A stretch of DNA of 64,000 nt from DASUBV01 sp963822485 (GCA_963822485.1 CAWGHW010000013.1:620001-684000); one strand, 5' to 3'. Shown: positions 34,578 through 43,503, numbered from the stretch's first letter. Notes: generated by a model not told the origin, from the letters alone. Program-made: numbers and translations.

Positions 34578-35075
34578 ATGGCCGACCTGATTGCCATCGG
34601 ATACCCGGATGAGACCACCGCCGAGGCCGCCGCCGATGAGGCCCGGCGGCTGGCCAAGGACCTCATCATCGAGCCCGACGCGATCGCGGTGATCGCCCGG
34701 GACCAGGACGGCAAGTACCACGTCCACACCACCCAGCACGCGGTCGGGGCCGGGACGACCTGGGGGATGCTCTGGGGCTTCCTGTTCGGCCTGCTGTTCT
34801 TCGTCCCGGTCCTCGGCATGGCCGTCGGCGCCGGGATGGGCGCGCTGATGGGCAAGCTGACCAAGACCACCATCGACAAGGAGTTCCGCGATCAGGTCAG
34901 GGACATGGTCCAGCCGGGCACCTCGGCGCTGTTCCTGATGCTGGAGAAGGTGACCCCGGACAAGGCCGTCGACGCCATGAGCAAGTTCGGCGGCACCGTG
35001 CTGAAGACCTCCCTGTCCAAGCAGGACGAGCAGGAACTGCAGGAGGCCCTGCACGGGCAGCAGGCGACTGTCTAG
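34578..35075 (+). CDS. DUF1269 family membrane protein
   Basis: ATG 34578 follows GAGGGGGA. It encodes 165 residues. It opens MADLIAIGYPDETTAEAAADEARRL, then has a Gly-rich hydrophobic hairpin at ~60-95 (TTWGMLWGFLFGLLFFVPVLGMAVGAGMGALMG), and ends with SALFLMLEKVTPDKAVDAM...LKTSLSKQDEQEL. This is the DUF1269 pattern, a family of unknown role often linked to stress. It lies 36 bp before the RDD gene on the same strand. Confidence 0.85.
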   Translation: MADLIAIGYPDETTAEAAADEARRLAKDLIIEPDAIAVIARDQDGKYHVHTTQHAVGAGTTWGMLWGFLFGLLFFVPVLGMAVGAGMGALMGKLTKTTIDKEFRDQVRDMVQPGTSALFLMLEKVTPDKAVDAMSKFGGTVLKTSLSKQDEQELQEALHGQQATV

Positions 35076-35111
35076 CCGCCGGCTACTCGTCTCGCCGGCC
35101 GCGGGCACCGC

Positions 35112-36191
35112 GTGACCACAATGGACCCGCTCGGCCGGCTGCGCTCGGCTGGCCGGCGGGTAACCGACCCCATGGAAGCGCTCGCCCAGCAGGTCGCCGA
35201 CCGCGTCGTCGGCCTCGTCACCACCGCGCTGGACGTCAACGCGCTGGTGGACCGGGTCGACATGAACGCGCTGCTGGCCCGGGTGGACGTGAACGCGCTG
35301 CTGGCCCGGGTGGATCTCAACGCCCTGCTGGCTAGGGTGGACCTGGACGAGGTGCTGCGGCACGTCGACATGGACGCCATCCTGGACCGGATCAACGTGA
35401 ACGAGGTCGTCGAGCGCATCGACATGGACGAGCTGGTCGAGCACACCGACCTGGGTGCGGTCATCGCCCGGTCCTCGGGCGGGATGGCCACCGAGGCGCT
35501 CGACGCCGCCCGCAGCCAGGCCGTCGGCCTGGACCAGTTCATCGACGGCTGGGTCGGCCGGCTGCTCCGGCGCCGGCGTCCCGGCCCGGCCGGCCCGTCT
35601 AAGCTCGCCGGGCCCTCCCGGGCTGGCCGGGGATCCGGCCGGGTCATGAGCAACCAGCCGGCCCACTGGGTCACCTTGCAGGGCCAGTACGCGGGCTCGG
35701 CCTCCCGGTTCCTGGCCTACGCCGTCGACCTGGCCGTCAGCACCGCCGTGTTCACGCTGGCCGTGGCCGGCGTGAACTTCGTCATCGACACCGTGACCAG
35801 GCACTCGATCACCTGGACCACCGGCTCCGGGGTCGTCACCACCGTGGTCTTCGCGATCTGGCAGTTCTTCTACTTCGGCTACTCGTGGGCGGCCAACGGC
35901 AAGACCTTCGGCATGGCCGTGCTCGGGATCCGCGTGGTCCGGGCCGACGGCGCGTGGGCCGAGCCGTGGCGCGGCGTGCTGCGCGCGCTGGTGTTCCCGC
36001 TCAGCTTCCTGTTCCTCGGCCTGGGCTTCGCCGGCATCCTGGTCGGGCGCGAGCACCGCGCGCTGCACGACGTCATCGCCGGCACGGCCGTCATCTACGC
36101 CTGGGACGCCCGGGCGGCCCGGCTCCGGTTCCTGGCCCGCGAGTCTGAGACCGGCCAGCCATCGGCCCGGCGCCCGGCCCAGGTGCCGTGA
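35112..36191 (+). CDS. RDD-family membrane protein with N-terminal nonapeptide repeat
   Basis: It encodes 359 residues. Residues ~40-120 are nine consecutive 9-residue units of the type DVNALLARV (hydrophobic at positions 2, 5, 6 and 9; Asp at 1). A basic linker (RLLRRRRPGPAG) follows, then a C-terminal RDD domain (~190-340) with AGSASRFLAYAVDLAVS, three helices and GKTFGMAVLGIRVVRADG. RDD proteins are implicated in small-molecule or ion transport. The repeat probably forms an amphipathic rod or solenoid. Translation overlaps the methyltransferase by GTGA. Confidence 0.85.
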   Translation: MTTMDPLGRLRSAGRRVTDPMEALAQQVADRVVGLVTTALDVNALVDRVDMNALLARVDVNALLARVDLNALLARVDLDEVLRHVDMDAILDRINVNEVVERIDMDELVEHTDLGAVIARSSGGMATEALDAARSQAVGLDQFIDGWVGRLLRRRRPGPAGPSKLAGPSRAGRGSGRVMSNQPAHWVTLQGQYAGSASRFLAYAVDLAVSTAVFTLAVAGVNFVIDTVTRHSITWTTGSGVVTTVVFAIWQFFYFGYSWAANGKTFGMAVLGIRVVRADGAWAEPWRGVLRALVFPLSFLFLGLGFAGILVGREHRALHDVIAGTAVIYAWDARAARLRFLARESETGQPSARRPAQVP

Positions 36192-37102
36192 CCGGGCCCA
36201 CGGGCTGGACGGCGGCGAACGCCCGGCACGTGGCCGGGCTGCTGTGGCCGGGCCAGAACCCGGCCGCGCGGGTCTACGAGAGCATCGGGTCCGACTTCTT
36301 CCTGGCCCCGGCGCCGGGCTGGCTCAACCTGGGCCTCTGGGACGGTCCGCCGGCCGCGGACCCAGCCGCGGGCCCGGCCGAGGACCCGGTCACGGACCAG
36401 GCCGACGACCAGGCCGAGGCGGCGTGCCGCCGGCTGGTCAGCACGCTGGCCGCGGCCCTGCCTCGCGGGGGCGTGATCCTGGACGTGGGCAACGGCCTGG
36501 CCGCCCAGGATCCCGTGATCGCGGCCGTCGCGCAGCCGCGCCGCCTGCTGGCGCTGAACATCACCCAGTGGCAGCTGACGGCAGGAAGATCCAGGCTGCG
36601 GTCGGCGGGAGCGACCGCGGTTGTTGGCGATGCTGTGCGACTGCCGGCCGCCGATGCGTCCGTGGACGGGATCATCAGCGTCGAGGCCGCCTTCCACTTC
36701 CGGTCCCGGCGGGCGTTCTTCGCCGAGTGCCGGCGGGTGCTGCGGCCCGGCGGGGTGCTGGCGATGTCCGACATCTCGACGCAGCGCTGGCCGCGCGACC
36801 CGGCCGAGCTGGCCGCGGGCCTGACTCAGCTGCGGCTGTTCGGGCTGCGCCCGGGCGCGGCCATGACGGCGGAGCGGATCGCCGCGGCCGCCCGCGGGGC
36901 GGGCCTGGCCGACGTGCGGGTGACCCGCTGCGGTGACCGGGTGATCGCCCCCGCGCTCCGGCTCGCCGCGGCGCGGCTGGACGACGGGGTCACGGCGCCG
37001 GCCGGGCAGCGCGCCGCGGCCCGGCTGCTGCTGCGCCAGGTCGACCTGCTCTGGCGCCGCGGCGTCATTGACTACCTGCTGCTGTACGCCGTCCGGCCGT
37101 GA
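36188..37102 (+). CDS. SAM-dependent methyltransferase (small-molecule type)
   Basis: It encodes 304 residues from a GTG overlapping the RDD stop. Motif I is GVILDVGNGLAAQDP (a divergent DxGxG), followed by LALNITQWQL, VVGDAVRLPAADASVDGIISVEAAFHFRSRRAFFAECRRVLRPGGVLAMSDIS, the order seen in tocopherol/EryG-like O- and C-methyltransferases. The WLNLGLWDGP opening is also typical of that group. An acidic Ala/Asp-rich insert lies at ~55-78. The substrate cannot be inferred. Confidence 0.82.
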   Translation: MTGPTGWTAANARHVAGLLWPGQNPAARVYESIGSDFFLAPAPGWLNLGLWDGPPAADPAAGPAEDPVTDQADDQAEAACRRLVSTLAAALPRGGVILDVGNGLAAQDPVIAAVAQPRRLLALNITQWQLTAGRSRLRSAGATAVVGDAVRLPAADASVDGIISVEAAFHFRSRRAFFAECRRVLRPGGVLAMSDISTQRWPRDPAELAAGLTQLRLFGLRPGAAMTAERIAAAARGAGLADVRVTRCGDRVIAPALRLAAARLDDGVTAPAGQRAAARLLLRQVDLLWRRGVIDYLLLYAVRP

Positions 37103-37417
37103 GCCCGCGCGCTGGCGCGGGACTCACCGAGTCCCTGAGGTGGCTGCCGGCCGGCACCGGCACGTGCCGGGCCGACAGCTCCCCCGGGCGCAGGCGCGCA
37201 TAAAGCGATTTTTAACATAGGTTGGAGTGAAATTTGAAGAACCTTGGAGCATGAGGTTCTTGACCGGCCCCCCGCTCCCGCGGGTGCGCGGCCCGGTGAA
37301 CGCCCCGCGGCACGAGCAGGCGCTGCCCTCCTGTCCCCCGGGCCATCGCGCCGTCCATAAAGGCTAGTAATAAGATAGACATGATTAACATTGGTAGCCG
37401 AGGGCGGGAGTCGTGAG
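37103..37417. promoter_or_regulatory. Intergenic region: AAGAACCT-N9-AGGTTCTT dyad and AT-rich leader
   Basis: No gene is supported in these 315 bp. A perfect 8-bp dyad (37237-37244 / 37254-37261) could be a weak terminator or an operator. An AT-rich stretch with TAAGAT at 37371-37376 lies ~40 bp before the monooxygenase start and is a -10 candidate; no good -35 was seen. Confidence 0.4.
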
Positions 37418-38494
37418 GTGGGCGTGGAGTTCCTGTGGTACATCCCGAACACGGTCGAGCCGGGTCACCGCGGCGATGACGTGGCGGCCGGGTGGGCCGA
37501 CCTGGAGCGGTCCGCCGAGCTGGCCCAGATCGTGGAGGACCACGGCTGGGGCGGCGCGCTGATCGGCACGGGCTGGGGCCGGCCCGACACGTTCACGCTG
37601 GCCACCGCGCTGGCTGCGCGCACCACCCGGTTCCGGCCGCTGATAGCCATCCGGCCGGGCTACTGGCGGCCGGCGCACTTCGCCAGCGCGGCCGCCACGC
37701 TGGACCACCTCAGCGCGGGCCGCGTGCTGGTCAACATCGTCAGCGGCCAGGACAACCTCGCCGCCTACGGCGACGCCGAGGGCAACCAGGCCGAGCGCTA
37801 CGCCCGGACCAGGGAGTTCCTGCAGCTCGTGCGGCGGCTGTGGACCGAGGAGAACGTCACTTTCCGGGGCGAGTACTTCGGGGTGGAGGGGTCGACCGTG
37901 ACGCCGCGGCCCTGGCAGTCGGGAGACGGGCGGCACCCGCGGCTGTACTTCGGCGGGGCGTCGGCGGCGGCCGAGCAGGTGGCGGCGACCGAGGCCGACG
38001 TCCAGCTGTTCTGGGGCGAGCCCCTGGACGGCATCGCCGAGCGGATCGACCGGCTCACCGCCCTGACCGGGACGCTCGGCCGGGTCCACGCGCCGCTGCA
38101 GTTCGGGCTGCGGATCACCACGCTGGTCCGGGACACCTCGGAGGAGGCCTGGCGCGACGCCGAGGCCAAGGTGGAGCGGATGGCCGGGACCGGCAGGCAG
38201 GCGATCAAGGACGGCCACTGGGGCCGGGCGGTGGGCCAGCAGCGGCTGCTGGACCTGGCCGCGCGGGGCGAGGTGCTGGACACCTGCCTGTACACCGCGC
38301 CGGGCAAGTTCGGCGGCGGCGGCGCGGGCACGACCTGGCTGGTCGGCTCCTACGACGAGGTGGCCGACGCGCTGCGCAGGTACGCCGAGCTCGGGATCAC
38401 CCACTTCGTGCTGTCCGATACTCCGTACAAGACCGAGGCGGCCCGGGTCGGCGACGAGCTGCTCAGCCGGCTGCGCGACCCGGTCGCTGCCTGA
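37418..38494 (+). CDS. Alkanesulfonate monooxygenase-like LLM-class flavin oxidoreductase
   Basis: GTG 37418 follows GGGAG at 7 bp and gives 358 residues. It matches the SsuD branch: VEFLWYIPN, HGWGGALIGTGWGRPDTFTLATALAARTTRFRPLIAIRPGYWRPAHFASAAATLDHLSAGRVLVNIVSGQD, then RTREFLQLVRRLWTEENVTFRGEYF and TTWLVGSYDEVADALRRYAELGITHFVLSDTPYK. SsuD enzymes release sulfite from alkanesulfonates with FMNH2. No ssuE or ssuABC lies nearby, so a different substrate is possible. Confidence 0.85.
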   Translation: MGVEFLWYIPNTVEPGHRGDDVAAGWADLERSAELAQIVEDHGWGGALIGTGWGRPDTFTLATALAARTTRFRPLIAIRPGYWRPAHFASAAATLDHLSAGRVLVNIVSGQDNLAAYGDAEGNQAERYARTREFLQLVRRLWTEENVTFRGEYFGVEGSTVTPRPWQSGDGRHPRLYFGGASAAAEQVAATEADVQLFWGEPLDGIAERIDRLTALTGTLGRVHAPLQFGLRITTLVRDTSEEAWRDAEAKVERMAGTGRQAIKDGHWGRAVGQQRLLDLAARGEVLDTCLYTAPGKFGGGGAGTTWLVGSYDEVADALRRYAELGITHFVLSDTPYKTEAARVGDELLSRLRDPVAA

Positions 38495-38547
38495 GGCGGA
38501 CCACGACGCGCGGTCTTGATCATGGTGGCCCGGACTGGCGTGGCGGG

Positions 38548-39393
38548 TCACGCCGGGGGGCTCGGCCGCTTGTTAATCGAATGCCGGAACGGCACGGTGA
38601 CCGTGATGGAGTCGGGGAACCAGCGGGCGCCGCCGTGGGTCTGCGGGCTGCCGCAGTTGACCTGGAGGTAGCGCATGGCCGTGCCGATGCCCAGGAGCTG
38701 GTCGTCGGGCGGGAAGCCGTAGCTGTCGCGGATGACGTAGGTGAGCGTGCCGGCGTAGCCGTGGCGGGTGATCGTGCCCGCGCCGCTGAGGTCCAGGCCC
38801 TGGGTGCCGCGGAAGCTGAGGTAGAGGTCCTGCGATGAGCCGGGGACGGCGAACAGCACCGGCGTCAGCGCGGAGCCGGGCAGGCGCACGCTGGTGTGCC
38901 CGGCGCGGAGCCGGGCCAGGATGTCGGCCTGGATGCTGCGGTTGAGGGCCCGGAAGGGGCGGCTGGCCCTGGCCTGACGCGCGATCGGCGACCGGGGCCC
39001 GAACCGCACCGGCGTCCCGGTGCCGGCCAGGAAATGGGCCAGCAGCTGGGCCGCGGCCGACGCCCCGGCGATGGTGAACCCGGCCGCGGTGGTGTCGCCC
39101 AGGGTCTGGTCGCTGCGCAGCACCCTGGGCCGGCAGGCCGCGGTGGCCCGGGCGCGGGTGTCCTGGCTCGAGTTGGGCTCGACGGGGTCGGTGCCGCTGA
39201 CGGCGAAGCGGTCGGGCGGCAGCTGCGGCCGGGTGGTCCGGGCCGGCGTCGATCGGCTCGGGTCGGCGGCCGGGTGGCCGGTGGCGGCGGTGGCGTGCGC
39301 GGCTGGGTGCGCGGCTGGGTGCGCGGCCGAGCAGCCGCCGGCCAGCAGTGCTGACGCCACGATGAGGATGATCTTCCGGGGAGAGCGCATCAC
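38548..39393 (-). CDS. Lipoprotein of unknown function
   Basis: It encodes 281 residues. The N-terminus is a lipoprotein signal: basic RSPRK, hydrophobic core, then LLAGGC (Cys ~21) as lipobox. A His/Ala/Pro repeat (AAHPAAHPAAHA, from a short DNA repeat at ~39300) links to a folded domain (~75-275) with PVLFAVPGSSQDLYLSFRGTQGLDLSGAG and a Cys pair. No family was recognised. It should sit on the outer face of the membrane. Confidence 0.7.
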   Translation of the reverse strand: MMRSPRKIILIVASALLAGGCSAAHPAAHPAAHATAATGHPAADPSRSTPARTTRPQLPPDRFAVSGTDPVEPNSSQDTRARATAACRPRVLRSDQTLGDTTAAGFTIAGASAAAQLLAHFLAGTGTPVRFGPRSPIARQARASRPFRALNRSIQADILARLRAGHTSVRLPGSALTPVLFAVPGSSQDLYLSFRGTQGLDLSGAGTITRHGYAGTLTYVIRDSYGFPPDDQLLGIGTAMRYLQVNCGSPQTHGGARWFPDSITVTVPFRHSINKRPSPPA

Positions 39394-39713
39394 GGCCCAT
39401 CCTCCCGTACCGGATCAGCTGCCGGCAGTCTGGAGGGGACTGGGCGGTCAGGGGAACTTTATGGCTTGTTGCGACCGGCATGACTGCCTCCGGCATCCGC
39501 GCGGGCTACTGGGATGCGGTCCCCCAGCCAGCCGCCGTCGCTGGTCATCGCGGTCCCCGACGGGGAAGAGAGGGCTGGTTGGAGCCGGTTTAGAGTAGTA
39601 CTCTAAAAAATCGTCCCCGGGCCGGGTCGCTTGTCCAGCCCCCGTGGGACAAGCGGCCCGGCTTGCGGGCCGTCGGCGGCGGGGGCGCCACGATCAGCGA
39701 ATGAGGCAACGGC
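39394..39713. other. Intergenic region with an operator-like palindrome
   Basis: This 320-bp gap separates the leftward lipoprotein from the rightward small gene. The only clear structure is the dyad at 39589-39607, listed separately. No promoter hexamers were convincing. Confidence 0.5.
39589..39607. promoter_or_regulatory. TTTAGAGT-AGT-ACTCTAAA operator-like palindrome
   Basis: A perfect 8-3-8 inverted repeat, AT-rich in a GC-rich setting, lies ~107 bp before the small gene and ~196 bp before the divergent lipoprotein. It is followed by an A-run and so is not a terminator for the plus strand. The size and symmetry suit a TetR, MarR or PadR dimer; the TetR gene at 39935-40606 is a candidate. 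Confidence 0.6.
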
Positions 39714-39938
39714 ATGGCCGCATGGAGCGCGCTGCCCGACCTGGCGCCGGGCATGTTCGAGAGGCTCAGCAGGCTGGAGCTGCTCGTGCTCTCGGCCAAG
39801 CTCCGCAACGGGAGCTGCCGGGCCCGCCAGGCCGCGCTGCGCTCGCGGTCCTTCCCCGAGATCTGGGCCATGATCCGGCTCAGCAACCACCTCGCGGACC
39901 TCGGCCATGACGTCAATCACGTGCTGGCCCGGCGTTAA
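39714..39938 (+). CDS. Small hypothetical protein
   Basis: A 74-residue frame with the very high third-position GC expected of a real gene. The product is helical (GMFERLSRLELLVLSAKLRNGSCRARQAALRSRSFPEIWAMIRLSNHLADL), with no membrane segment. GAGG precedes the ATG by about 8 bp. Its stop overlaps that of the convergent TetR gene by four bases. Family not recognised. Confidence 0.55.
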   Translation: MAAWSALPDLAPGMFERLSRLELLVLSAKLRNGSCRARQAALRSRSFPEIWAMIRLSNHLADLGHDVNHVLARR

Positions 39939-40606
39939 GCGGGCGTGAGCTCGGAGCGGGCGGTATTCAGGGCCAGCTCGGTCAGCCGTTCCGCGGACAA
40001 GTCGGGCATCTGCCGCAGGAACAGCACCGACAGGCCGTCGAGCACCGCGCAGAACCGGAGCGGGAAGTCGCTGGCGGGGTCCGGGGCCCGGAAGTCCCCG
40101 GCGCGCACGCCGCCGGCGACGATCTCGGCCAGGTCCGTCCGCCAGGGGCTCATCAGCTGGTCGAGGAACCGGCTGACCTCGGTGCTGTGCGGGGCGCGCG
40201 CCCAGGCCTCCATCCACATGATCCATACCGGGTCGGTGAGGCTGGTCGGCAGGTAAAGGTCCACGAACTGCTCCAGCTGGGGCCAGCCGGCCGGGGTGGC
40301 GGGCAGGCTGGCCCGCCGCTGCCTGGTCTCCTCGTCCTCCCGCCAGGCCAGGGTCTCCAGCAGGATGTGCTCCATGGAGGTGAAGTAGTACATCACCTGG
40401 CCGGAGCTCATCCCGGCCCGCTGGGCGATCCCGGCCAGGCGGACCTGGTCGATGCCGGCCTCGGTGATGAGGGCCAGGGAGGCCTGCAGGATCCGGTCCC
40501 GGCTGCGGCGCCCGGCCGTGGTCCGCCCGGCGGTGGCACGGCCAGCCGCCCGGCCCGCCGCCCCTGGCGCGGCGGGCCGGGCCGGGGTAGCCGGGGATCC
40601 GCTCAT
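39935..40606 (-). CDS. TetR-family transcriptional regulator
   Basis: It encodes 223 residues. An Ala/Gly/Arg-rich N-terminal extension (~1-33) precedes the HTH: SRDRILQASLALITEAGIDQVRLAGIAQRAGMSSGQVMYYFTSMEHILLETLAWR. The rest is a helical ligand domain of BetI-C-like type (PVWIMWMEAWARAPHSTEVSRFLDQLMSPWR). The G-Q-V-M-Y-Y-F recognition helix is typical. The target is unknown; the palindrome at 39589 is the nearest good operator. Confidence 0.88.
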   Translation of the reverse strand: MSGSPATPARPAAPGAAGRAAGRATAGRTTAGRRSRDRILQASLALITEAGIDQVRLAGIAQRAGMSSGQVMYYFTSMEHILLETLAWREDEETRQRRASLPATPAGWPQLEQFVDLYLPTSLTDPVWIMWMEAWARAPHSTEVSRFLDQLMSPWRTDLAEIVAGGVRAGDFRAPDPASDFPLRFCAVLDGLSVLFLRQMPDLSAERLTELALNTARSELTPA

Positions 40607-40649
40607 GACCTGCGCATTGTTTCATTTGCCGGCATCAATGCGGCCGAGT

Positions 40650-41619
40650 CTAGCCCGCCGGCGATAGCCCGAACTGGGCCACCTGGGCCGCGCCGCCGGC
40701 GAAGACGGTGATCCGGCTGATGCCGGCCGGGGTGACGGTGAGGACGGCGACCCCGAGAGCCTGGCGGCCCCCGCTGGCGTCGCGGTACCAGGCGGCTACG
40801 GCGGGCTGGCCGTTGGCCAGGGTCGCCGTCATCAGCCAGTCGCCGGGCGAGCCGACCACGTGCTCGAGGTAGCGCAGGCACCGAATGCGCCCGGAGAACC
40901 AGGTCCGGGTGCCCACCATCTCCAGGGCGGCGTCGGCGCGCAGCGCCCGCTCCAGCGCCGCGGTGTCGGCGTGCTCGAACCCGGCGATGTACTCCTCGAG
41001 CAGCGCACGGGCGCGGGGGTCGGTGGGCTCGATGACGTCGTCCGGGGACGGCGAGGCCTCCTCGAGCCGGGCCCTGGCCCGCTGCAGGGTGCTCTTGACC
41101 GCGACGGTCGAGGTGGCCAGCATGTCCGCCACCTCGGCCGCGGGAAAGCCGAGCACCTCCCGGAGCAGGAGCACGGCCCGCTGCCGCGGCGGCAGGTACT
41201 GCAGGCTGGCGATGAGGGCCAGCCGCAGGCCCTCGCGGGCGGTCACGATGGCCGCGGGATCGGCTGAATCCGGCAGCACCCGGGCGTCCGGGATCGGCTC
41301 GAGCCAGGGCACGCCGGGCTCGGCCGGGCCGGGCGGGCGCGTCGGGGTCGTCGGCCGGGGCGCCCAGGCCGGACGGCAGCGCCCGGCGGCCGCGCTGGCC
41401 CAGCGCGGTCAGGCAGGCGTTGGTGGCGATGCGGTAGAGCCAGACGCGCACCGAGGACCGGCCCTCGAAGGCCCCGTATGCTCGCCAGGCCCGCAGGTAG
41501 GTCTCCTGGACCAGGTCCTCGGCCTCGTCGGCCGAGCCGAGCATCCGGTAGCAGTGCGCCAGCAGCTCGCGCCGGAACGACTCGGTGCGCTCGGTGAACT
41601 CGGCGGACCGGTCGGTCAT
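40650..41619 (-). pseudogene. ECF sigma factor with SnoaL-like tail, split by a frameshift at ~41320
   Basis: ATG 41619 (GGAG 6 bp upstream; ATG 41637 is also possible) starts region 2: ESFRRELLAHCYRMLGSADEAEDLVQETYLRAWRAYGAFEGRSSVRVWLYRIATNACL. After PADDPDAPARPG the frame is lost. The next frame continues VPWLEPIPDARVLPDSAD...LRLALIASLQYLPPRQRAVLLLREVLGFPAAEVADMLATSTVAVKSTLQRARARL (sigma region 4), then a SnoaL-like domain to the end. This is the SigG/ECF type. The break is a one-base change in a G/C run, so sequencing error is plausible. It ends an operon with the lipase, nitroreductase-like and DoxX genes. Confidence 0.8.
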
Positions 41620-41669
41620 GGTGACTCCAGTGCCCATCGCCAGTGCTCCCGCGCTCACGGGCCCCGTGC

Positions 41670-42566
41670 TCACAGGCCCAGCCGGGGCCGTACCCAGCCG
41701 GCCAGCCTGCGGATCGCGTCGTCGGCCTCCGGCGCCCGGCCCGCGGCCATCTGGAAGGTGTGCAGCATGCCGGGGAAGACGTCCAGCCGGACGTCGACGC
41801 CGGCCTTGCGGGCGACCTCGTCGAACAGGCGGGCGTCGTCGACCAGGGTCTCGTCGCCGCCGGCCTGGATGTAGACCGGGCCGAGCCCGGTCAGGTCGGC
41901 GTGCAGCGGCGTGACCCGCGGATCGCTGGGGTCGGCCGCCCCGGCCAGGAAGCCGCTCACCAGCCCCTGCACGAGGTCCCGGTCGAAGAACGGGTCTTTG
42001 TCCCGGTTGGTCACGTACGACGTCCCGGTCAGGGCCAGGTCGACGAACGGCGACATCAGCATGGTCGCCGCGGGCAGCGGCAGGCCCGCCTCGCGGGCCC
42101 GCAACTGCACGGTGATGGCCAGCCAGGCCCCGGCCGAGTCGCCGGCGAATGCGATGTGCTCGGCCGTGACGCCCTGGTCGAGCAGCCAGCGGTAGACGGC
42201 CAGCACATCGTTCGCCGGCACCGGGTAAGCGCCGCCCTCGGGCAGCAGCCGGTAGCCGGTCAGCAGCGCGCGAGCGCCGGCCGCCTTGGCCAGGTGGCCG
42301 AACAGCTTGCGGTGGGTGTACAGCGAGCCGCCCACGAACCCGCCGCCGTGGAGGCACAGCAGCACCCGGTCGGCGTCGCTGCCGTGCGGCACGGCCCACA
42401 TGGCTGGCCGGCCGCCCGCCTCGGTCTCCAGGTAGTCGACCCCGCGCGGCTCGGCGGTGAGGTCGCCCCAGGACTCGTTGTCGGGCGCGTCGGCGGTGGG
42501 GTCCTCCATGGCCAGGCGAGCCACCTCCCAGTGCCGGCGGACCGCCTCGGACTGCTTGCTCGGCAT
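41670..42566 (-). CDS. Alpha/beta hydrolase (HSL-family esterase)
   Basis: ATG 42566 follows AAAGGGAG and gives 298 residues. The oxyanion motif HGGGFVGGS and nucleophile elbow GDSAGAW identify the hormone-sensitive-lipase family. The Asp is probably in GGDETLVDD and the His in PGMLHTFQM. It is cytoplasmic and should cleave short acyl esters. It lies in an operon with the F420-type nitroreductase upstream and the ECF sigma gene 33-51 bp downstream. Confidence 0.9.
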   Translation of the reverse strand: MPSKQSEAVRRHWEVARLAMEDPTADAPDNESWGDLTAEPRGVDYLETEAGGRPAMWAVPHGSDADRVLLCLHGGGFVGGSLYTHRKLFGHLAKAAGARALLTGYRLLPEGGAYPVPANDVLAVYRWLLDQGVTAEHIAFAGDSAGAWLAITVQLRAREAGLPLPAATMLMSPFVDLALTGTSYVTNRDKDPFFDRDLVQGLVSGFLAGAADPSDPRVTPLHADLTGLGPVYIQAGGDETLVDDARLFDEVARKAGVDVRLDVFPGMLHTFQMAAGRAPEADDAIRRLAGWVRPRLGL

Positions 42567-42649
42567 CGCGCTACTCCCTTTCCGTTGCTGGTCGCTGTCT
42601 GACATGCAGACCGGCGGCGGGCGGGAAAGGAATCGGGCGCCGTCCGGGC

Positions 42650-43063
42650 TCAGCGGTCCGGGTCGAGGTCGATGCGGATGGTCAGCGGGGCCGAGGCCAG
42701 CATCCGGCCGAGCGCCTTGTCCCACTGGTGGGGCAGGCTCCGGGAGCGCGCGACGGCATCGTCACCGGGCAGCACGACCGCCGTGCCGCTGCGCCAGGCA
42801 CCGCCGGCCTTGACCCGGACCCGGGGCTGGGCGAGCAGGTTGCGGACGTAGTCGGCCTGCGTCCCGTGGGAGGCGACCAGCCAGAAGGTGTCGCCGTCCA
42901 GGCCGTTGCCGACCGGCGTCTGCCGGGCCTGCCCGGTACGGCGGCCGGTCGTCTCCAGCAGGGCGAACGCCGCGGGCGCGCGGCCCGCGCGCAGGGCCCA
43001 GCGGGTCAGGTGGTTGCTGCCCCGCTCCAGGGTCGTGATGACGCGGTACTTCCGCGAGCGCAT
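42650..43063 (-). CDS. Nitroreductase/deazaflavin (F420)-dependent oxidoreductase, Ddn family
   Basis: It encodes 137 residues, the normal size for Ddn-type split-barrel proteins. The family core is LLETTGRRTGQARQTPVGNGLDGDTFWLVASHGTQADYVRNLLAQPRVRVKAGG, including the G-R-x-S/T-G F420-binding region. Such enzymes transfer hydride from F420H2 to quinones or nitroimidazoles. It lies 14 bp after the DoxX gene and 84 bp before the esterase, all on one strand. Confidence 0.88.
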   Translation of the reverse strand: MRSRKYRVITTLERGSNHLTRWALRAGRAPAAFALLETTGRRTGQARQTPVGNGLDGDTFWLVASHGTQADYVRNLLAQPRVRVKAGGAWRSGTAVVLPGDDAVARSRSLPHQWDKALGRMLASAPLTIRIDLDPDR

Positions 43064-43077
43064 GTGGCCGGGTGGGG

Positions 43078-43503
43078 CTAGCTGTCGCGCTGGGGCTGGT
43101 CGAGCACGATGAACAGCAGCCCGCCGAGCAGGGCCAGGTTCTTGTGGAACTGGATCCGCTGGGCCTTGCGGGCCTGCGGGTCCTCCAGCTTCCAGTACGA
43201 GTGCCCGGCCAGCGTGGTCGGCACCAGCGAGCCGGCCAGGGCCAGCGCGGACAGCCGCGGGGCCTGGCCCAGCGCGAGCATCGTCCCGGCCGCCACCATC
43301 ACGCCGGCGTTGGCCCGCACCAGCAGCTCATCGTCTTCGGGCAGCGGGGCCACCTTGCGGATCGCGGACAGCACCGGGCCGGCCTGGTCGACCCGCCCGC
43401 CGGGCGACCGCAGGGCGTCGAAGCCGAGCAGGGCATAGGTGGATCCAGTGAGGACGCGGCCGAGGGGGCGCAGCGGCGCCAGCAGGCCGGAGGTCGTGGT
43501 CAT
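43078..43503 (-). CDS. DoxX-family membrane protein
   Basis: It encodes 141 residues with four hydrophobic segments (GSTYALLGFDALRSPGG, VRANAGVMVAAGTMLALGQ, LSALALAGSLVPTTLAGHSYW, FHKNLALLGGLLFIVLDQP). The DoxX signature WKLEDPQARKAQRIQFHKNLALLGG is clear. DoxX proteins associate with redox or thiosulfate metabolism and membrane oxidoreductase complexes. It is the first gene of the four-gene minus-strand operon. Confidence 0.85.
   Translation of the reverse strand: MTTTSGLLAPLRPLGRVLTGSTYALLGFDALRSPGGRVDQAGPVLSAIRKVAPLPEDDELLVRANAGVMVAAGTMLALGQAPRLSALALAGSLVPTTLAGHSYWKLEDPQARKAQRIQFHKNLALLGGLLFIVLDQPQRDS

Noticed and set aside
34371..36068. Minus-strand 565-codon frame across the DUF1269 and RDD genes
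   Set aside because: Antisense to two well-supported genes; His/Gln/Gly-rich noise.
39300..39335. Short GCGCGGCTGGGT repeats suspected as a CRISPR-like array
   Set aside because: Contiguous units without spacers that code for HPAA in the lipoprotein; no cas genes in the window.
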